Positions 1 through 10,359 of a stretch of 64,000 nt of DNA are shown in pieces. The notes beneath the pieces are model-generated. The model was not told the origin of the DNA and ran no database searches. It saw nothing but the letters and a program-made list of their open reading frames with translations. Numbering within the stretch: position 1 is the first letter of the stretch; every line of letters begins with the position of its first letter. A program made the translations under genes and the position numbers. Origin of the DNA: Zopfochytrium polystomum (taxonomy: Eukaryota; Chytridiomycota; Chytridiomycetes; Chytridiales; Chytridiaceae); assembly GCA_025765615.1 (NCBI GenBank), contig JAIVFJ010000082.1, positions 124,001 to 188,000 on the forward strand, given 5' to 3'.

Positions 1-23
1 ACCAGCTATAGCCTTGATACTTA

Positions 24-391
24 TGAAATCCCACCCAGGACTGGAGGGACTTGGTGTGTGTGGGGATGAAGAGAGAGAGAGAGAGAGCAGTGATGATGGA
101 AAAGGGAGAGGAGTGAGAGGATGGAGAGAGGAGAGAGGAGTGAGTGGGCAGAGATGGAAGAGAGAGCAAATGGAGGAAGAGAGATTGGCTTGTTTTGCAC
201 TGGATTCTGTCAAAGCAGCAAGGAGGGGGTTGGATTCCTTGTTTGATCTCTGTGAGAGGTTGCTGCTTTTATACTCCTGCAGGTTGGAGCCATCAGAAAA
301 CAGAGGGAGCAGTGGGCTGCACAGAGCAGGCCACAGAAATGAGATAAAGCAGGCTGAGCACCAATCCCCAGCCTGGGCTAAGAACCCATTC
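24..391 (-). repeat. Copia-2 LTR, distal part, split by Copia-1
   Basis: This is the 3' end of a roughly 1.13-kb LTR read on the minus strand. It ends TTTCA at 24 and matches the LTR at 14559-15695 in inverted orientation. It carries a GA microsatellite (about 66-86) and a TATA box on the minus strand (TATAAAA, 267-273) a little upstream of a GA-rich leader. The LTR is broken at 391/7379 by Copia-1. The rest of the LTR is 7379-8147, and together the two parts give about 1132 bp, close to the 1137 bp of the other copy. Confidence 0.85.
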
Positions 392-634
392 TGTTAGATT
401 TTGGGTTTTTGCAGTAAGCAGTGTGCAGGAGCAACACCTCACACTGTAGTGCATGGGAGCACCAACTGTGATGAGGATTTGGTGCATTTTTTGTCACCTG
501 GTCTTTGTCACAATTTTGTATAAAGCCAAACAGCATACATTGTACAACAGTCTCCCATCTCAGCTTCACCATCACAAGAGAGTCCCCCAGAGTAGTTCAC
601 CACCATCCACAAACAGCAGCAGTCATTTCTTTCA
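392..634 (+). repeat. Copia-1 5' LTR
   Basis: 243 bp, TG...CA ends, with a TATA-like box (TATAAAG, about 520-526). It is identical to the 3' LTR except two substitutions near 579 and 587. No clear tRNA primer-binding site is recognisable immediately after 634. Confidence 0.93.
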
Positions 635-1525
635 TACAAAATTGTGACCCATCCCAATCATCTGGAGTATAAACAACAAGCAGAATCGAGGAAGAACGTG
701 CAGAACGCAGCAACACACTCGAAAAACGAGTAAACAAACAGTGCCACTCACCACCACACATCACCAGCATCACTACCTGCAGAACCAACACCTTCAGTTT
801 TTGTATCCCCACCATTTCACCACGTCCACACCACTTTTAACACTGGGGAAGACGTTTTGACGATTGTTTTTCGCTGCAGCAGCGTTGCAGAGCGTGTAAC
901 AGCACTCATCCACAACATCAGCCACCTGATAACGCCGAATTTCGAGAGTTTACGTTTGCAACTTCTTTCAATTGCTTCAGGAATCGCTTACCACCACAGG
1001 AAAGAGCTACTTCCACTCTATCTATCCACCAAATATCGTGATCTTCGACTGGTTCCTTGCAGAATAACAGCTGTCCGCGTTTTTACTGTTCAATTAGCAC
1101 TCAACTCGTCGAAATTGCTGTATTGGAGCTTCCCACCAACACAACTCAGCCAAAACCCGACCAAATCACTTAAAACCAATTTCTCTGCACTCAGCAACTA
1201 CTGATCTACGTGGGGCAACTCAGTGATTATCCAATTTCGTCGTTGGCCTCGTGGGTTATTGAGTTACAAGCTGCATCTGCAATTTTGGCCCATCTAGTCA
1301 CTCAATTTCGCTCCACAAACGTGACAAGTCTGTTTTTCTCAACACCAACTCGTTACACACATCACCTATCCACCTATCCACACCCATACCTTGACCATCA
1401 AGTGTCGTGTCACGCTTGTTGAGTCTGCTACTATTCCCTACGAAGGGTTACCACTAAATCAGGGAAATCACTGCCTTTCAAATTTCTATTCTCCTGCAAA
1501 GCTCTCACACATTTTCCTCACAAGC

Positions 1526-2944
1526 ATGAGCGAGCGTGATCAAATCAAGTATGCTTCCCGTGCATTCCCCATCCTCAAAGGCGCAGCAAATTTTGGAGAT
1601 TGGCTGGACGACCTAATTTCAGAACTATCCAACAAAAGCAATGGTCTCCGCCACTGCGTTGACCCAGACCGAATTAACGTATTATGCAATGATCAAGTGG
1701 ACCCCAATGATCCTAATGTCGGCCCAACATGCAGAGTACGCAGGGGGCCCAACCATGGCAAGCATTATGCTTTTGCACGAGACGGGCGTGAGCCGGTCAA
1801 ATGGTTCCCAGGGACAGAAGACCAGAACGCATACTGTATCCTTCTCATTCGACGACATGTTGAACCAGAGCTTCTACCACAGTTCCCCCGACGAGGGCAG
1901 ATATTTGCCTACACACTGCTTGGAGAAATTGCGATTGCATGTCGAACAACAGATCAAGGATTAGCAAAGGAAATTATTGATGATTTCGAACGTATAAAAA
2001 TGGAACCTGCAGAATCATCCGAGTCATTTGCAATGCGCTTCATTACAGCTTACCACAAAGTAGAAAGCTTTGCAGAAAGTTCATCAGTGGAAATCCGCAG
2101 TCGCATCACACCATTTTCCAAAGTTGTGCGAGTCTTCGTATCTGCCCTGAACAACACGCTAATCGATATGGGTGTTGCCAATACATTCATGTTTGCAGGG
2201 AATCCTATCACTTCTGTTTCATCATTGACTAAACTAATCACCTTATTTAAATCTACCGCCCGCCAAAATACATATGATGAGAGGCGGGATCGACTTGCAG
2301 CACAACAGGAGCGGGACCTGACAACAGCCATTCCAGAAGTCACTACACCAACAGCAAATGTAATTATTCGGCCAAAAGTACACTATAATCAACTCCGTGG
2401 TCGTGGCAGTTATCATAAACCTCAGCAGTACCAGCCGTATCCTAATATCTGCCCAACAACCTTGCAGTACCAAAACCCTCAGTCCCAACAGTACACACCG
2501 CGCCCATATGGTGGTTTTGGCCGAGGCCGAGGAACATGGCGAGGACTAAGTTCACGTGGAACAGCAACAGGTGGTACCGCAATGGGACGCGGCTCTGGGG
2601 GGAGTTGGTACCCTGCACAGCAACAGTCTTTTGGAGTCCAATGTCATGCATGTGGAGGCTATGGTCATGTTGCTCGACAGTGTGCCAACACATTTCTTCA
2701 GCAATTGCAGCAACAGCAACAGAATCGACCACCAGCAAATCCAAATGCGCTCTTACTCCAGCAACCAAACCCTCCACAACAGCAGATACCTGAAAACCAA
2801 GCACTTCTGCTACAGAACGGTGATTGGGATGACCAGCAAAGTGAGCAGTATGCTGCAGAACAGCAATTGTGGATGGAAACGCAACTCCAATCAGAGACCG
2901 AACTAGATGAAAGTCAACAGGATTTTTGGATGGCCCGGGAGTAA
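1526..2944 (+). CDS. gag: Copia-1 Gag polyprotein with zinc knuckle
   Basis: The likely start is the ATG at 1526 (MSERDQIKYASRAFPIL); an open frame extends further upstream but has no family similarity. The product is about 472 residues. The N-terminal half is a typical copia Gag (UBN2-like) region, a middle part is Gly/Arg/Gln rich, and a CX2CX4HX4C zinc knuckle (CHACGGYGHVARQC) lies at about 2641-2685, followed by a Gln-rich tail. It should form the particle shell and bind element RNA. The TAA stop at 2942-2944 lies inside the hairpin that follows the shift site into pol. Related decayed gag fragments occur at 18275-18870 and 54250-54560. Confidence 0.88.
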   Translation: MSERDQIKYASRAFPILKGAANFGDWLDDLISELSNKSNGLRHCVDPDRINVLCNDQVDPNDPNVGPTCRVRRGPNHGKHYAFARDGREPVKWFPGTEDQNAYCILLIRRHVEPELLPQFPRRGQIFAYTLLGEIAIACRTTDQGLAKEIIDDFERIKMEPAESSESFAMRFITAYHKVESFAESSSVEIRSRITPFSKVVRVFVSALNNTLIDMGVANTFMFAGNPITSVSSLTKLITLFKSTARQNTYDERRDRLAAQQERDLTTAIPEVTTPTANVIIRPKVHYNQLRGRGSYHKPQQYQPYPNICPTTLQYQNPQSQQYTPRPYGGFGRGRGTWRGLSSRGTATGGTAMGRGSGGSWYPAQQQSFGVQCHACGGYGHVARQCANTFLQQLQQQQQNRPPANPNALLLQQPNPPQQQIPENQALLLQNGDWDDQQSEQYAAEQQLWMETQLQSETELDESQQDFWMARE

Positions 2945-2951
2945 TCCGGGC
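2923..2951 (+). promoter_or_regulatory. Putative -1 ribosomal frameshift signal between gag and pol
   Basis: The run TTTTTGG (2923-2929) allows the gag codons TTT TGG to re-pair one base back as TTT TTG, which is the pol frame. Three bases later a perfect 6-bp GC stem follows, GCCCGG (2933-2938) with CCGGGC (2946-2951), and its 7-base loop contains the gag stop codon. Gag and pol overlap only here. Slip site plus stem is seen in the sequence; its use in translation is inference, and the spacer is shorter than the usual 5-9 nt. Confidence 0.5.
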
Positions 2952-4608
2952 ATTTGCAGTTAACGTCCCTTCCCTTCCAATTTCTTTTCCTGTACTCATC
3001 GACAACGGTTGCAATGTCACAACACTTCGAGATTTCTCTCTCTTCATTCCCTATAGTTATACTCAGCAGAAATCTTGCATGCGTATCGCCAAAGAAGGAC
3101 CTATTCTTACTTGTGAAGGATTCGGCACAGCTCTCATACCACTCGCCAACAACATCACACTTATAATTGAAGGTGCCCAATATGCTCCAGAATGTCCTGT
3201 CAACTTGGTCGCTGATCGGGACCTACAACTATGTGGCTTCTTCCATCTTGCACGAGACCTTCAACCTTGTACTATTTATCGTAGCAGTCCTGAGGAAGGA
3301 GATCCAGCTGTCCTTCAAATGATTCTTAGACATGGTCTCCAATGGTTCCCAACAGCAGCAAACCCCAACTTCAACTACAGCAAACAATTTATTGCACACT
3401 GCGCCAGTAAATTTTACAACCTCTTCAGCTCTGCAGAACCAGTTGATACACTCAGTATACGCACAGCCTTTCTCAGCAGCAAAGCTCCAAACACTCAGCG
3501 CATGCATGAACGCCTCGGCCATATCCCTTATGCAAGACTACGAGCAATGAAGGAGCGCCGTACATGTGCTGACTTTCCTGACATTAAGCTGGACTTACTT
3601 GAAGAACCGTGTAAGGCCTGCATTATTGCCAAACAGACTCGTGCTGCTATTCCACATACAGATCCTCCAGATAAACTACCAGGCGAACGTTTAGCCTTTG
3701 ATCTTGTGGAAGTCAAACCAAAGTTTCGAGGACTATATGGCTTTGCTCTCATTGCCATTGACTATGCAAGTAATTATCTCTGGTCGACAAACCTTCGGAG
3801 AAAGTCAGAAGCACTACCAGAGGCCATTAAGATCATCCAACAATTGGAGACAGTTAGGGATGTTCGTGTAAAGGGCGTCCGCTTTGATGGTGGGGAACTG
3901 AATTCACTCGCTTTTAACCGTTTCTGTGCATCACGTGGCATCTGCGTTGAAGTTAGTCCACCTCATACACCTGAGCTGAATGGGAAAGCAGAGCGAGCAG
4001 TTCGAACAGTCATGGATGTCACACGATCTCTTCTAAGACATGCTGGTTCACCATGGTCATGGTGGGGATACGCGATTCGACATGCAGTAGATATCATCAA
4101 TACACTTCCTGTCCTCAGCCGTGGATTACTATCTCCAGTTGAAACGCTTCTTGGATTCCCTCCATGCATCAGTCAATTCAGAGTTTTTGGCTCAGGATGT
4201 TTGTATCATATCACAGCAAAGGAACGTGGACAAACACATCAGTTTAAAAAGCTTGCAGAACGCGCCCGACCAGCAATTTACATTGGAAACATTGGTCGTT
4301 CCATTGCTCGCTTGATTGACATCAGCACGGGTAGAGTAATCACTCATCGATTGGATGACCTTGTGGTTGCAGAAGACAGTTTCCCTCGCCTCAGCACCTC
4401 AGCAGCAGAGGATATTGCTCAGGACCTCGTTCATCAGCTAACACCACTCCTCAGCAAAGATGAACTTACATCAACTGAACAAAACATCACCAACCTCCTT
4501 CGTGAAGCCAATGTTTGCGTGGATCAATTCCCAGAACCAAGACCAGCAGCGGTAGCTGAACGACAACCTTCCACAGAACTAGCACCAAACGAACATGAAG
4601 TGGTCCAG
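2923..4608 (+). CDS. pol: Copia-1 Pol, protease and integrase part
   Basis: Read in the -1 frame relative to gag and open until TGA at 4624-4626. In order: an aspartic protease-like segment with VLIDNGCNVT in place of the usual DSGA; the GAG-pre-integrase zinc motif (HERLGH ... CKAC, about 3508-3630); and an integrase core with D in LAFDLVEV, D in RFDGGELN and E in NGKAERAV, giving the D,D,E triad. The integrase C-terminal region follows to about 4600. Asn instead of Ser after the protease Asp is odd but may be family specific. The reading stops where the non-coding insert 4609-5137 begins. Confidence 0.88.
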
Positions 4609-5137
4609 GTACGGCAGCGAAAGTGAATCGGATAACGGTACAGCACGAAGTGTTGGAGGTGGCGGCACGACGGGATGGACTCCGTGTTACCGCAATTAAC
4701 GCCACCTCCAGTGGGCCTTACCTACGAGCACTAAAGCCGGGGGACCAATCGGATGAGTGAGGGCGGCGACCGGCTCTGTGACTGCAGGCGCACTCTCGGC
4801 TGGGAGTGACGTGGGTGGCGCAACCGAAGGCCCTGGGCCATACCGACCCTGCGGGAGCTAGTGTGGCGTGGACCCAAGTCAGAAGGGATGGATGCCTGTT
4901 TGGGGAGCCCATTCCGTAAGGAACACCACCAGGGGAGATAGGTCCCTTGGCGCCTGACGTTACGCATGGGGGAAAATGCGGAAGGCGGGCTGTGGAGAGA
5001 GGAAGAGAAGGCTCTATGGCACGGGGTGTCCCGAGCCGCATCGTGCAGAAGGCTCACCTGCCAATGAGTTTTCTATTTCCCTTTTCTACATCCTAATACT
5101 CACAAACACCTCTGTCATTTTACTAACACCACCAAAG
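4609..5137 (+). other. Non-coding insert between integrase and RT, intron-like
   Basis: About 530 bp, GC-rich in its first part, with stops in all useful frames. It separates the integrase reading frame from the RT frame. A homologous segment, inverted, lies at about 16800-17245 in another copia relic, so it is a family feature and not private to this copy. CAG|GTACGG at 4606-4614 and TACTAAC-(9 nt)-AG at 5121-5137 would splice it out exactly in frame. Alternatives are a nested SINE-like unit inherited by the family, or a degenerate spacer. Confidence 0.5.
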
Positions 5138-6851
5138 CATACCCCTGATGACAAAACAATTGCTGAAACACCAACTAGAGACCTACCACCTCAAGCGCCA
5201 CCACCACCAGAGCCTCCACCTACATATGTGCGCAAATCACCATGCAGCCCTATGCGCAGCCCATCTCCAAAACATACTCGATCTGGACATCTATATTTAA
5301 CCAGTGTCAAATGTCCAGACCCGGTAACACGCATTGAGGCCATGAGTGGAAAGTGGTCCAAAGAGTGGATAGCAGCAGAGCAGACAGAGATTGACGCTCT
5401 CAGAATGCTTGCAGCTTTCGAAGTCGTTGATCGAACCAAGAATGTCAATGTCGTGCAGAACAAATGGGTTTACAAGGTCAAGCTTCGACCAGACGGCAGC
5501 ATTGAGCGCTTTCGCGCACGACTAGTGGCGAAGGGCTTTACACAGCGTCGTGGCGTTGATTTCTGGAACACTCACTCTCCTGTTGTTCGCATCAATAGTC
5601 TACGATGGCTCCTTGCTATGACAGCCTCAAACGGTTGGGACACAGCTATGGTCGATATTAGCAATGCCTACCTCAACAGCAAACTTGATGTCCCCATCTA
5701 CATGGAGCAACCAGATGGCTACCGTTCGGATGGCAAGGTCTGGCTTTTGCACAAAGCGGTCAACGGTATCAAGCAAGCGGGGCGTTGTTGGTACCAGGAA
5801 CTCATTGGTCGTCTCAAATCTGCCGACGACCAACAAAGCGCAGCAGATCCGTGCGTCCTCTTCAAGCGCACAAAGGAACGTATTATTTTCATTGCTATCT
5901 ATGTCGATGATATTTGTTTCTTTGGGCACACAGAGGAAATCACCTCTGCCATCAATTTGCTAAAATCCTTCTATAAGCTCCGCGAACTAGGTCATATCAA
6001 GACCGTACTGAATATGGAAGTTCATCGAACACCAACTGGCATTTACTTGCATCAACGAGCTTACACCAAAGAGTTACTCCAACGCCATGCAGACCTAGTC
6101 AAATGGAAAGAAGACAGCAGTAACTGCTCTCCCCAGTCCTCTCACTCTTCAACCTCGAGAAAATGATGAACCCACAGCAAATCAACAGCTCTACCAAGCA
6201 ATCCTTGGTGGCATCAACTATTTGGCAACACACACACGACCAGACTTGGCACCAGCAGTCTCATATCTTGGCGCCTGCAGCAAGGACCCAAGCAAACACC
6301 ACTTGCAGATCCTCATTCGAGTCCTTCAATATATCAATGGTACACGTGAGTATGGTTTGCTTTATTCCAACACAGGGTCTGGAATTTTCGGCTACTCGGA
6401 TGCTGCTCATGGAGTTCATGCTGATGGGAAATCACAACTTGGCTACTTCGTTTTGTTTGGAAATACCGCTATCAGCTGGGCATCAACTCGCAGTCCTACA
6501 GTTAAGCTGTCACCTCAGCAAGCAGAATACGTTGCAGTCTCAGAACTAGGACAAGAACTGGAGGCCATCTCACAACAGCACACAGCACTTATGCTCCCAT
6601 CCCCAACTCCTATTCCAATCTATACTGACAACCAAGGCGTCATCAATTTGAGCTCAAACGATCTCTACACTAATAGGTCAAAACATATTCTGGTTAAGTA
6701 TCACTATATCAGGGAACTGGTTGATCGACAAGTGATTCGACTGGAATGGATTCCAGGTGGCGAGCAACCAGCAGATTATCTTACAAAATCATTACCAGCT
6801 GCTTTGGGTACTTACCATCTTAGTCATATTGGTCTTTGTCATGTGCCTTAG
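5138..6851 (+). pseudogene. pol: Copia-1 Pol, reverse transcriptase and RNase H, one frameshift
   Basis: The RT region begins after a proline-rich linker and shows NKWVYKVKLRPDGS, the DISNAYLNS block, MEQPDGY and the catalytic YVDD (in IYVDDICFFG, about 5905-5930). The reading frame breaks near 6110: the frame with LVKW runs on to TGA at 6164, while copia similarity continues in another frame (YQAILGGINYL ... THTRPDLAPAV). RNase H follows with YSDAAHG, SPQQAEYVA and YTDNQGVI, and ends LTKSLPAALG at 6851. A one-base indel explains the break, so this copy cannot make an uninterrupted Pol unless it is recoded. Confidence 0.85.
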
Positions 6852-7124
6852 TTTCTGTCCCCTTTCTTTATTTATATTGCATCCTGTTTCTCCTTTCTCT
6901 TTCATGCCCTTCTTCTTCTTCTGCATTGCTTCTTATATTCCTGCATTCAAGCTTCTTTGCTCTCCATCTACAAATTTCATATGGGTATTCTTTTCTTATT
7001 GTTCTGCCACCTGGTGGCCAGTCATACCTGTTCATTGCTTTTCCTTAACCAGTGTACGGTTTCCTTACGTTGCCTATGGCGTAAGGTTTTCCTCCGTGCT
7101 GGCCCTTTTGCTCCTGCCCACAGC

Positions 7125-7135
7125 TTAGGGGGGAG
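7125..7135 (+). promoter_or_regulatory. Polypurine tract of Copia-1
   Basis: TTAGGGGGGAG lies immediately before the 3' LTR (7136). This is the expected plus-strand primer position for LTR retrotransposons. Confidence 0.75.
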
Positions 7136-7378
7136 TGTTAGATTTTGGGTTTTTGCAGTAAGCAGTGTGCAGGAGCAACACCTCACACTGTAGTGCATGG
7201 GAGCACCAACTGTGATGAGGATTTGGTGCATTTTTTGTCACCTGGTCTTTGTCACAATTTTGTATAAAGCCAAACAGCATACATTGTACAACAGTCTCCC
7301 ATCTCAGCTTCACCATCACAAGAAAGTCCACCAGAGTAGTTCACCACCATCCACAAACAGCAGCAGTCATTTCTTTCA
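7136..7378 (+). repeat. Copia-1 3' LTR
   Basis: 243 bp, two mismatches to the 5' LTR, followed by the CATTC target duplication (7379-7383). Confidence 0.93.
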
Positions 7379-8147
7379 CATTCAGGGCTGAGTACCACCT
7401 AGGGCTGGGCATCACCCAGGGCTGAGTACCAACCAGGGCTGAGTACCAGCCTGGGCTGTGCACCACCCAGGGCTAAGTACCAGCCAGGGCTGAGTACCAC
7501 CTTGGGCTGAGTATCACCAGGAACTAATTTACAGTTTGTTTGAGAAACAGTTGCTTGTAAATTGGTTTGGTTGTTTCCAAATCAGGAAGCTTGTTTGGGA
7601 AACAAGCCGCTTTTTTCCTTGTTTTTAGAAATCCAATGATTGGTGCAATCTCTGGTGAGCTCAGTTTTTATCTCACTTTTAGAAATGCAGTGATTGGTGC
7701 AATCTCTGATTCCTAAATGCCTGTTGCATTGCTCAGATTGCACAGCACAGCAGGAATTCCAGATCAGGGAGTGGAATTCCGATGCAGAGAGCGGAATTCC
7801 AGATCAGGAAGCGGAATTCCGATGCAGAGAGTGGAATTCCGGAGCATTGGGCAGTGGTACACTGCTTCTGCATGCTTGCTGTGCTGTGTTACATGTGCAG
7901 AGTGCGTAGTTGAGCGTTTTTGTGCATGTTCTAATTGCATTGTTCCTACTGGTAGGATGAACAAAGCTAGAACAACAGCCGCCTTTGCCTATCTCTTTTT
8001 ATTGAGAACAGATTAGCCCTTCCGAGCGCCCCATTCAAGTATTGAATCTACTGAGCCCTTCAAACACCCCATCCAATGTGATTGATGGAGTACTCAAAGG
8101 GATCATCAGTAACGGGCGTAGTGTACCCCGTGGGTCGAATCTCAACA
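7379..8147 (-). repeat. Copia-2 LTR, proximal part
   Basis: Continuation of the Copia-2 LTR interrupted by Copia-1. It starts TGTTGAG on the minus strand at 8147 and lies directly downstream of the Copia-2 pol relic, so it is that element's 3' LTR. It contains a degenerate array of GTACTCAGCCCTGG-type units of about 22-25 bp (7384-7525) and a clean 20-bp array (7753-7840). Confidence 0.85.
7753..7840. repeat. 20-bp minisatellite with GGAATTCC core inside the LTR
   Basis: Five GGAATTCC octamers spaced exactly 20 bp. The 12-bp spacers alternate between two types (AGATCAGG... and GATGCAGAG...), so the true higher-order unit is 40 bp. The same array appears inverted in the other LTR at about 14866-14953. 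Confidence 0.85.
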
Positions 8148-8311
8148 CAACCCCGCAATAGAAAGAGAGGGGGCAACTGTTTCTCCTGGAGTACATGGCT
8201 GTCCAACAATGCCAGCCAAGCAGTGGGACTTGAACCCACCCATGTACCCCCCTACACTTGTGAAAACCTGCATGAACCCACAAGTGTAGCTGGAGAAGCC
8301 AGAGAGAGCCT

Positions 8312-10082
8312 TTAGACTAAGCGTTGTGCTGATTTGAGCGTGGGCACCACGCTTACACCTTGGAGGTCGGCGAGACTGCAAATTCCCATCAGTGATGCAA
8401 GCTTTGCATGTTGAGCTGCAGGAAGAGCTTTGGTGAGAAGGTCGGCAATCATCATGTCCGTTGGGCAATGAATGAGTTGAACCTCCTTTTTCTCCAAGTG
8501 GTCCCGTATGAAATGCAACCTCACGTCAAAGTGTTTGACCTGACCATGGTGTATTGGATTCATAGCAATAGCTATGGTTGAACGATTGTCTTCATAAACA
8601 GTAGTGGGCTTATGTAAATCCATACCCAGCTCCTGGAAGAGCATTCGTAGCCAGATTGCCTCTTTGATGGCCTCAGTTGAGGACAAAGCGACAACTGCTT
8701 GTTTCTTGCTGTACCATGTAATAGCACCCTCGCAAAGCATGAACACGTGCCCTGACCTCGACTTGCGTCCATCCTCTTCAGCATAGCTGGCATCAGCGTA
8801 GCCATGTGGTTCATCCCACTCTGGGTAAGAAATACCCGCAGCTTTCTCTACCTCTGGGAGCGTTGCATTGGTGATGCATGTCATCTGGGAGTCTCCCTTC
8901 TGGTAGAAAAGTGCATGATCCCAGGTAGTGCGGACATATACGCAGCAATCTGTCAAGCGCAAGGGAATCTGAATGGGTTGGAGTGGACTGGTATTGTGCA
9001 AGTGTATTCACAGCATACGCAATGTCAGGGCGCGTCAAGTTTGCAAGGTAAGCAAGTTGCATGAGTGTGCTTCGGAAGTATTCCGACTGATTTTGTGGAA
9101 GTTTTCCAGAGTCCACATCGTGTATCCATGTCGTGGACATGGGAGTTGCTTTGATTTTGACAGGTAAGCCTTCATTGCCACACCAGTAGTTTGCTTCCTC
9201 CAAGACATGCTGTGTGTAGTTTTTCTGTCCAATAAAGATTCCATCTTTGATTTTCTCAACTTGGATGCCAACAGCAACTTTTGGGTTGAGGTCCTCGCGG
9301 ATTTTGAACTTCGATTTGATCAGAGAAAGAATTTTGGCAATTTCTTCTTCAGTGTGACTGAAGATGAGGATGTCATCTACATATAGAGTGATGATGGTCT
9401 TGACCTATCCATCAGGGTGCCTTTGCACAAAGACACAGTGGTCAGTCTTCAATTGTGTAAATCCAATTTCTACGAGGAAGTCGCGGATTGTTTTGTACCA
9501 CTGTCGACCTGACTGGTGCAGTCTGTACAGACTCTTCCTGAGTAAACAGACAAGAAGTATCCCGTCTGCACCACGTATCTCAAAGCCTTCTGGTTGTTCC
9601 ATGAAGTTTTCAATAACCAGTTTGGCGTTCAAGTATGCGGTTTCGACATCAAGGCCTGCAAGTATGAGGTCAAACAGCAACGAAATAGCAAGGATTGCCC
9701 TTATGGAGGAGCTGCAGACGACAGGGGAGAAGGTCTCATTGTAGTCCTGACCAAAGATCTGAGTGTAACCCCAACCAACAAGGCGGGCCTTGAAGCGTTC
9801 AAGGTACCCTTCACTGTCAAACTTGTAGGCAAACCCATTTGGGCTTGAGTATCTTACGCCCTTTAGGTCGAGCCACGAGGTCCCAGACGTGCTTTGACGT
9901 GATCGAATTGATCTCTGAGAGTTGAGCTGCCTTCCAATACTTTGCAAAAGGAGAACGCATGGCCTCTTTATGCGAAGCAGGGAGTGGCGGTAAGTCCCAC
10001 TGGTGGATCCTTTCTGTTGGATATGCTGTGACTTCCTCCGGCTCAAGCACAGTGTACGCTTTGAGTGTTTGGTAGAGTTCAC
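8312..10082 (-). pseudogene. Copia-2 Pol relic, RT and RNase H
   Basis: Minus strand. RT blocks include ERFKARLVGWGYTQ, DYNETFSPVV, GLDVETAYLNA, MEQPEGFEI and YVDDILIF. An in-frame stop lies near 9405, just before that YVDD block, and frame changes follow near 9050 and 8800. RNase H shows YADASYAEED, VVALSSTEA and VYEDNRSTI, ending at 8312. Family copia RNase H has E-Y/F after SSTEA; here I-K follows. The 5' part (gag to integrase) is missing: the relic is cut near 10.1 kb against chitinase-like sequence. It belongs to a different copia lineage from Copia-1, judged by sequence and by its LTR. Confidence 0.85.
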
Positions 10083-10359
10083 GAAATTGTCCCTGTGCTA
10101 TTCATATTTTACGAATTCTTGCAGTTAAAGCGCGGAGTGTTTTCTGACTGTAAGTGGAAGGACTTGTGGCAATTGATAGTTTTGTTCGTAGTTTATAAAG
10201 GTTTGCCTTCAATGGCGGCAAGCGCAACAGGACCTGTGTACTGAACACATGCTGCAGCAAGTGGGGCTTCTGCGGTACTACAGTCGATTTCTGTGCCACA
10301 AGATGCCAGTCCAACTGCGGTGTGGGATTCCCCCAATCTGCTACATCACCTCCTGCACA

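Larger units (their letters stand above)
392..7378 (+). mobile_element. Copia-1, complete Ty1/copia LTR retrotransposon
   Basis: A 6987-bp element bounded by two 243-bp LTRs (392-634, 7136-7378) that both begin TGTTAG and end TTTCA. The 5-bp target duplication CATTC lies at 387-391 and 7379-7383. The empty target can be read at 15322-15330 inside the other Copia-2 LTR, where only one copy of the pentamer is present, so both ends are certain. The domain order gag, protease, integrase, RT, RNase H defines Ty1/copia. The LTRs differ at only two positions, so insertion is recent, yet pol carries a frameshift near 6110 and a ~0.5-kb interruption between integrase and RT. Confidence 0.95.
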
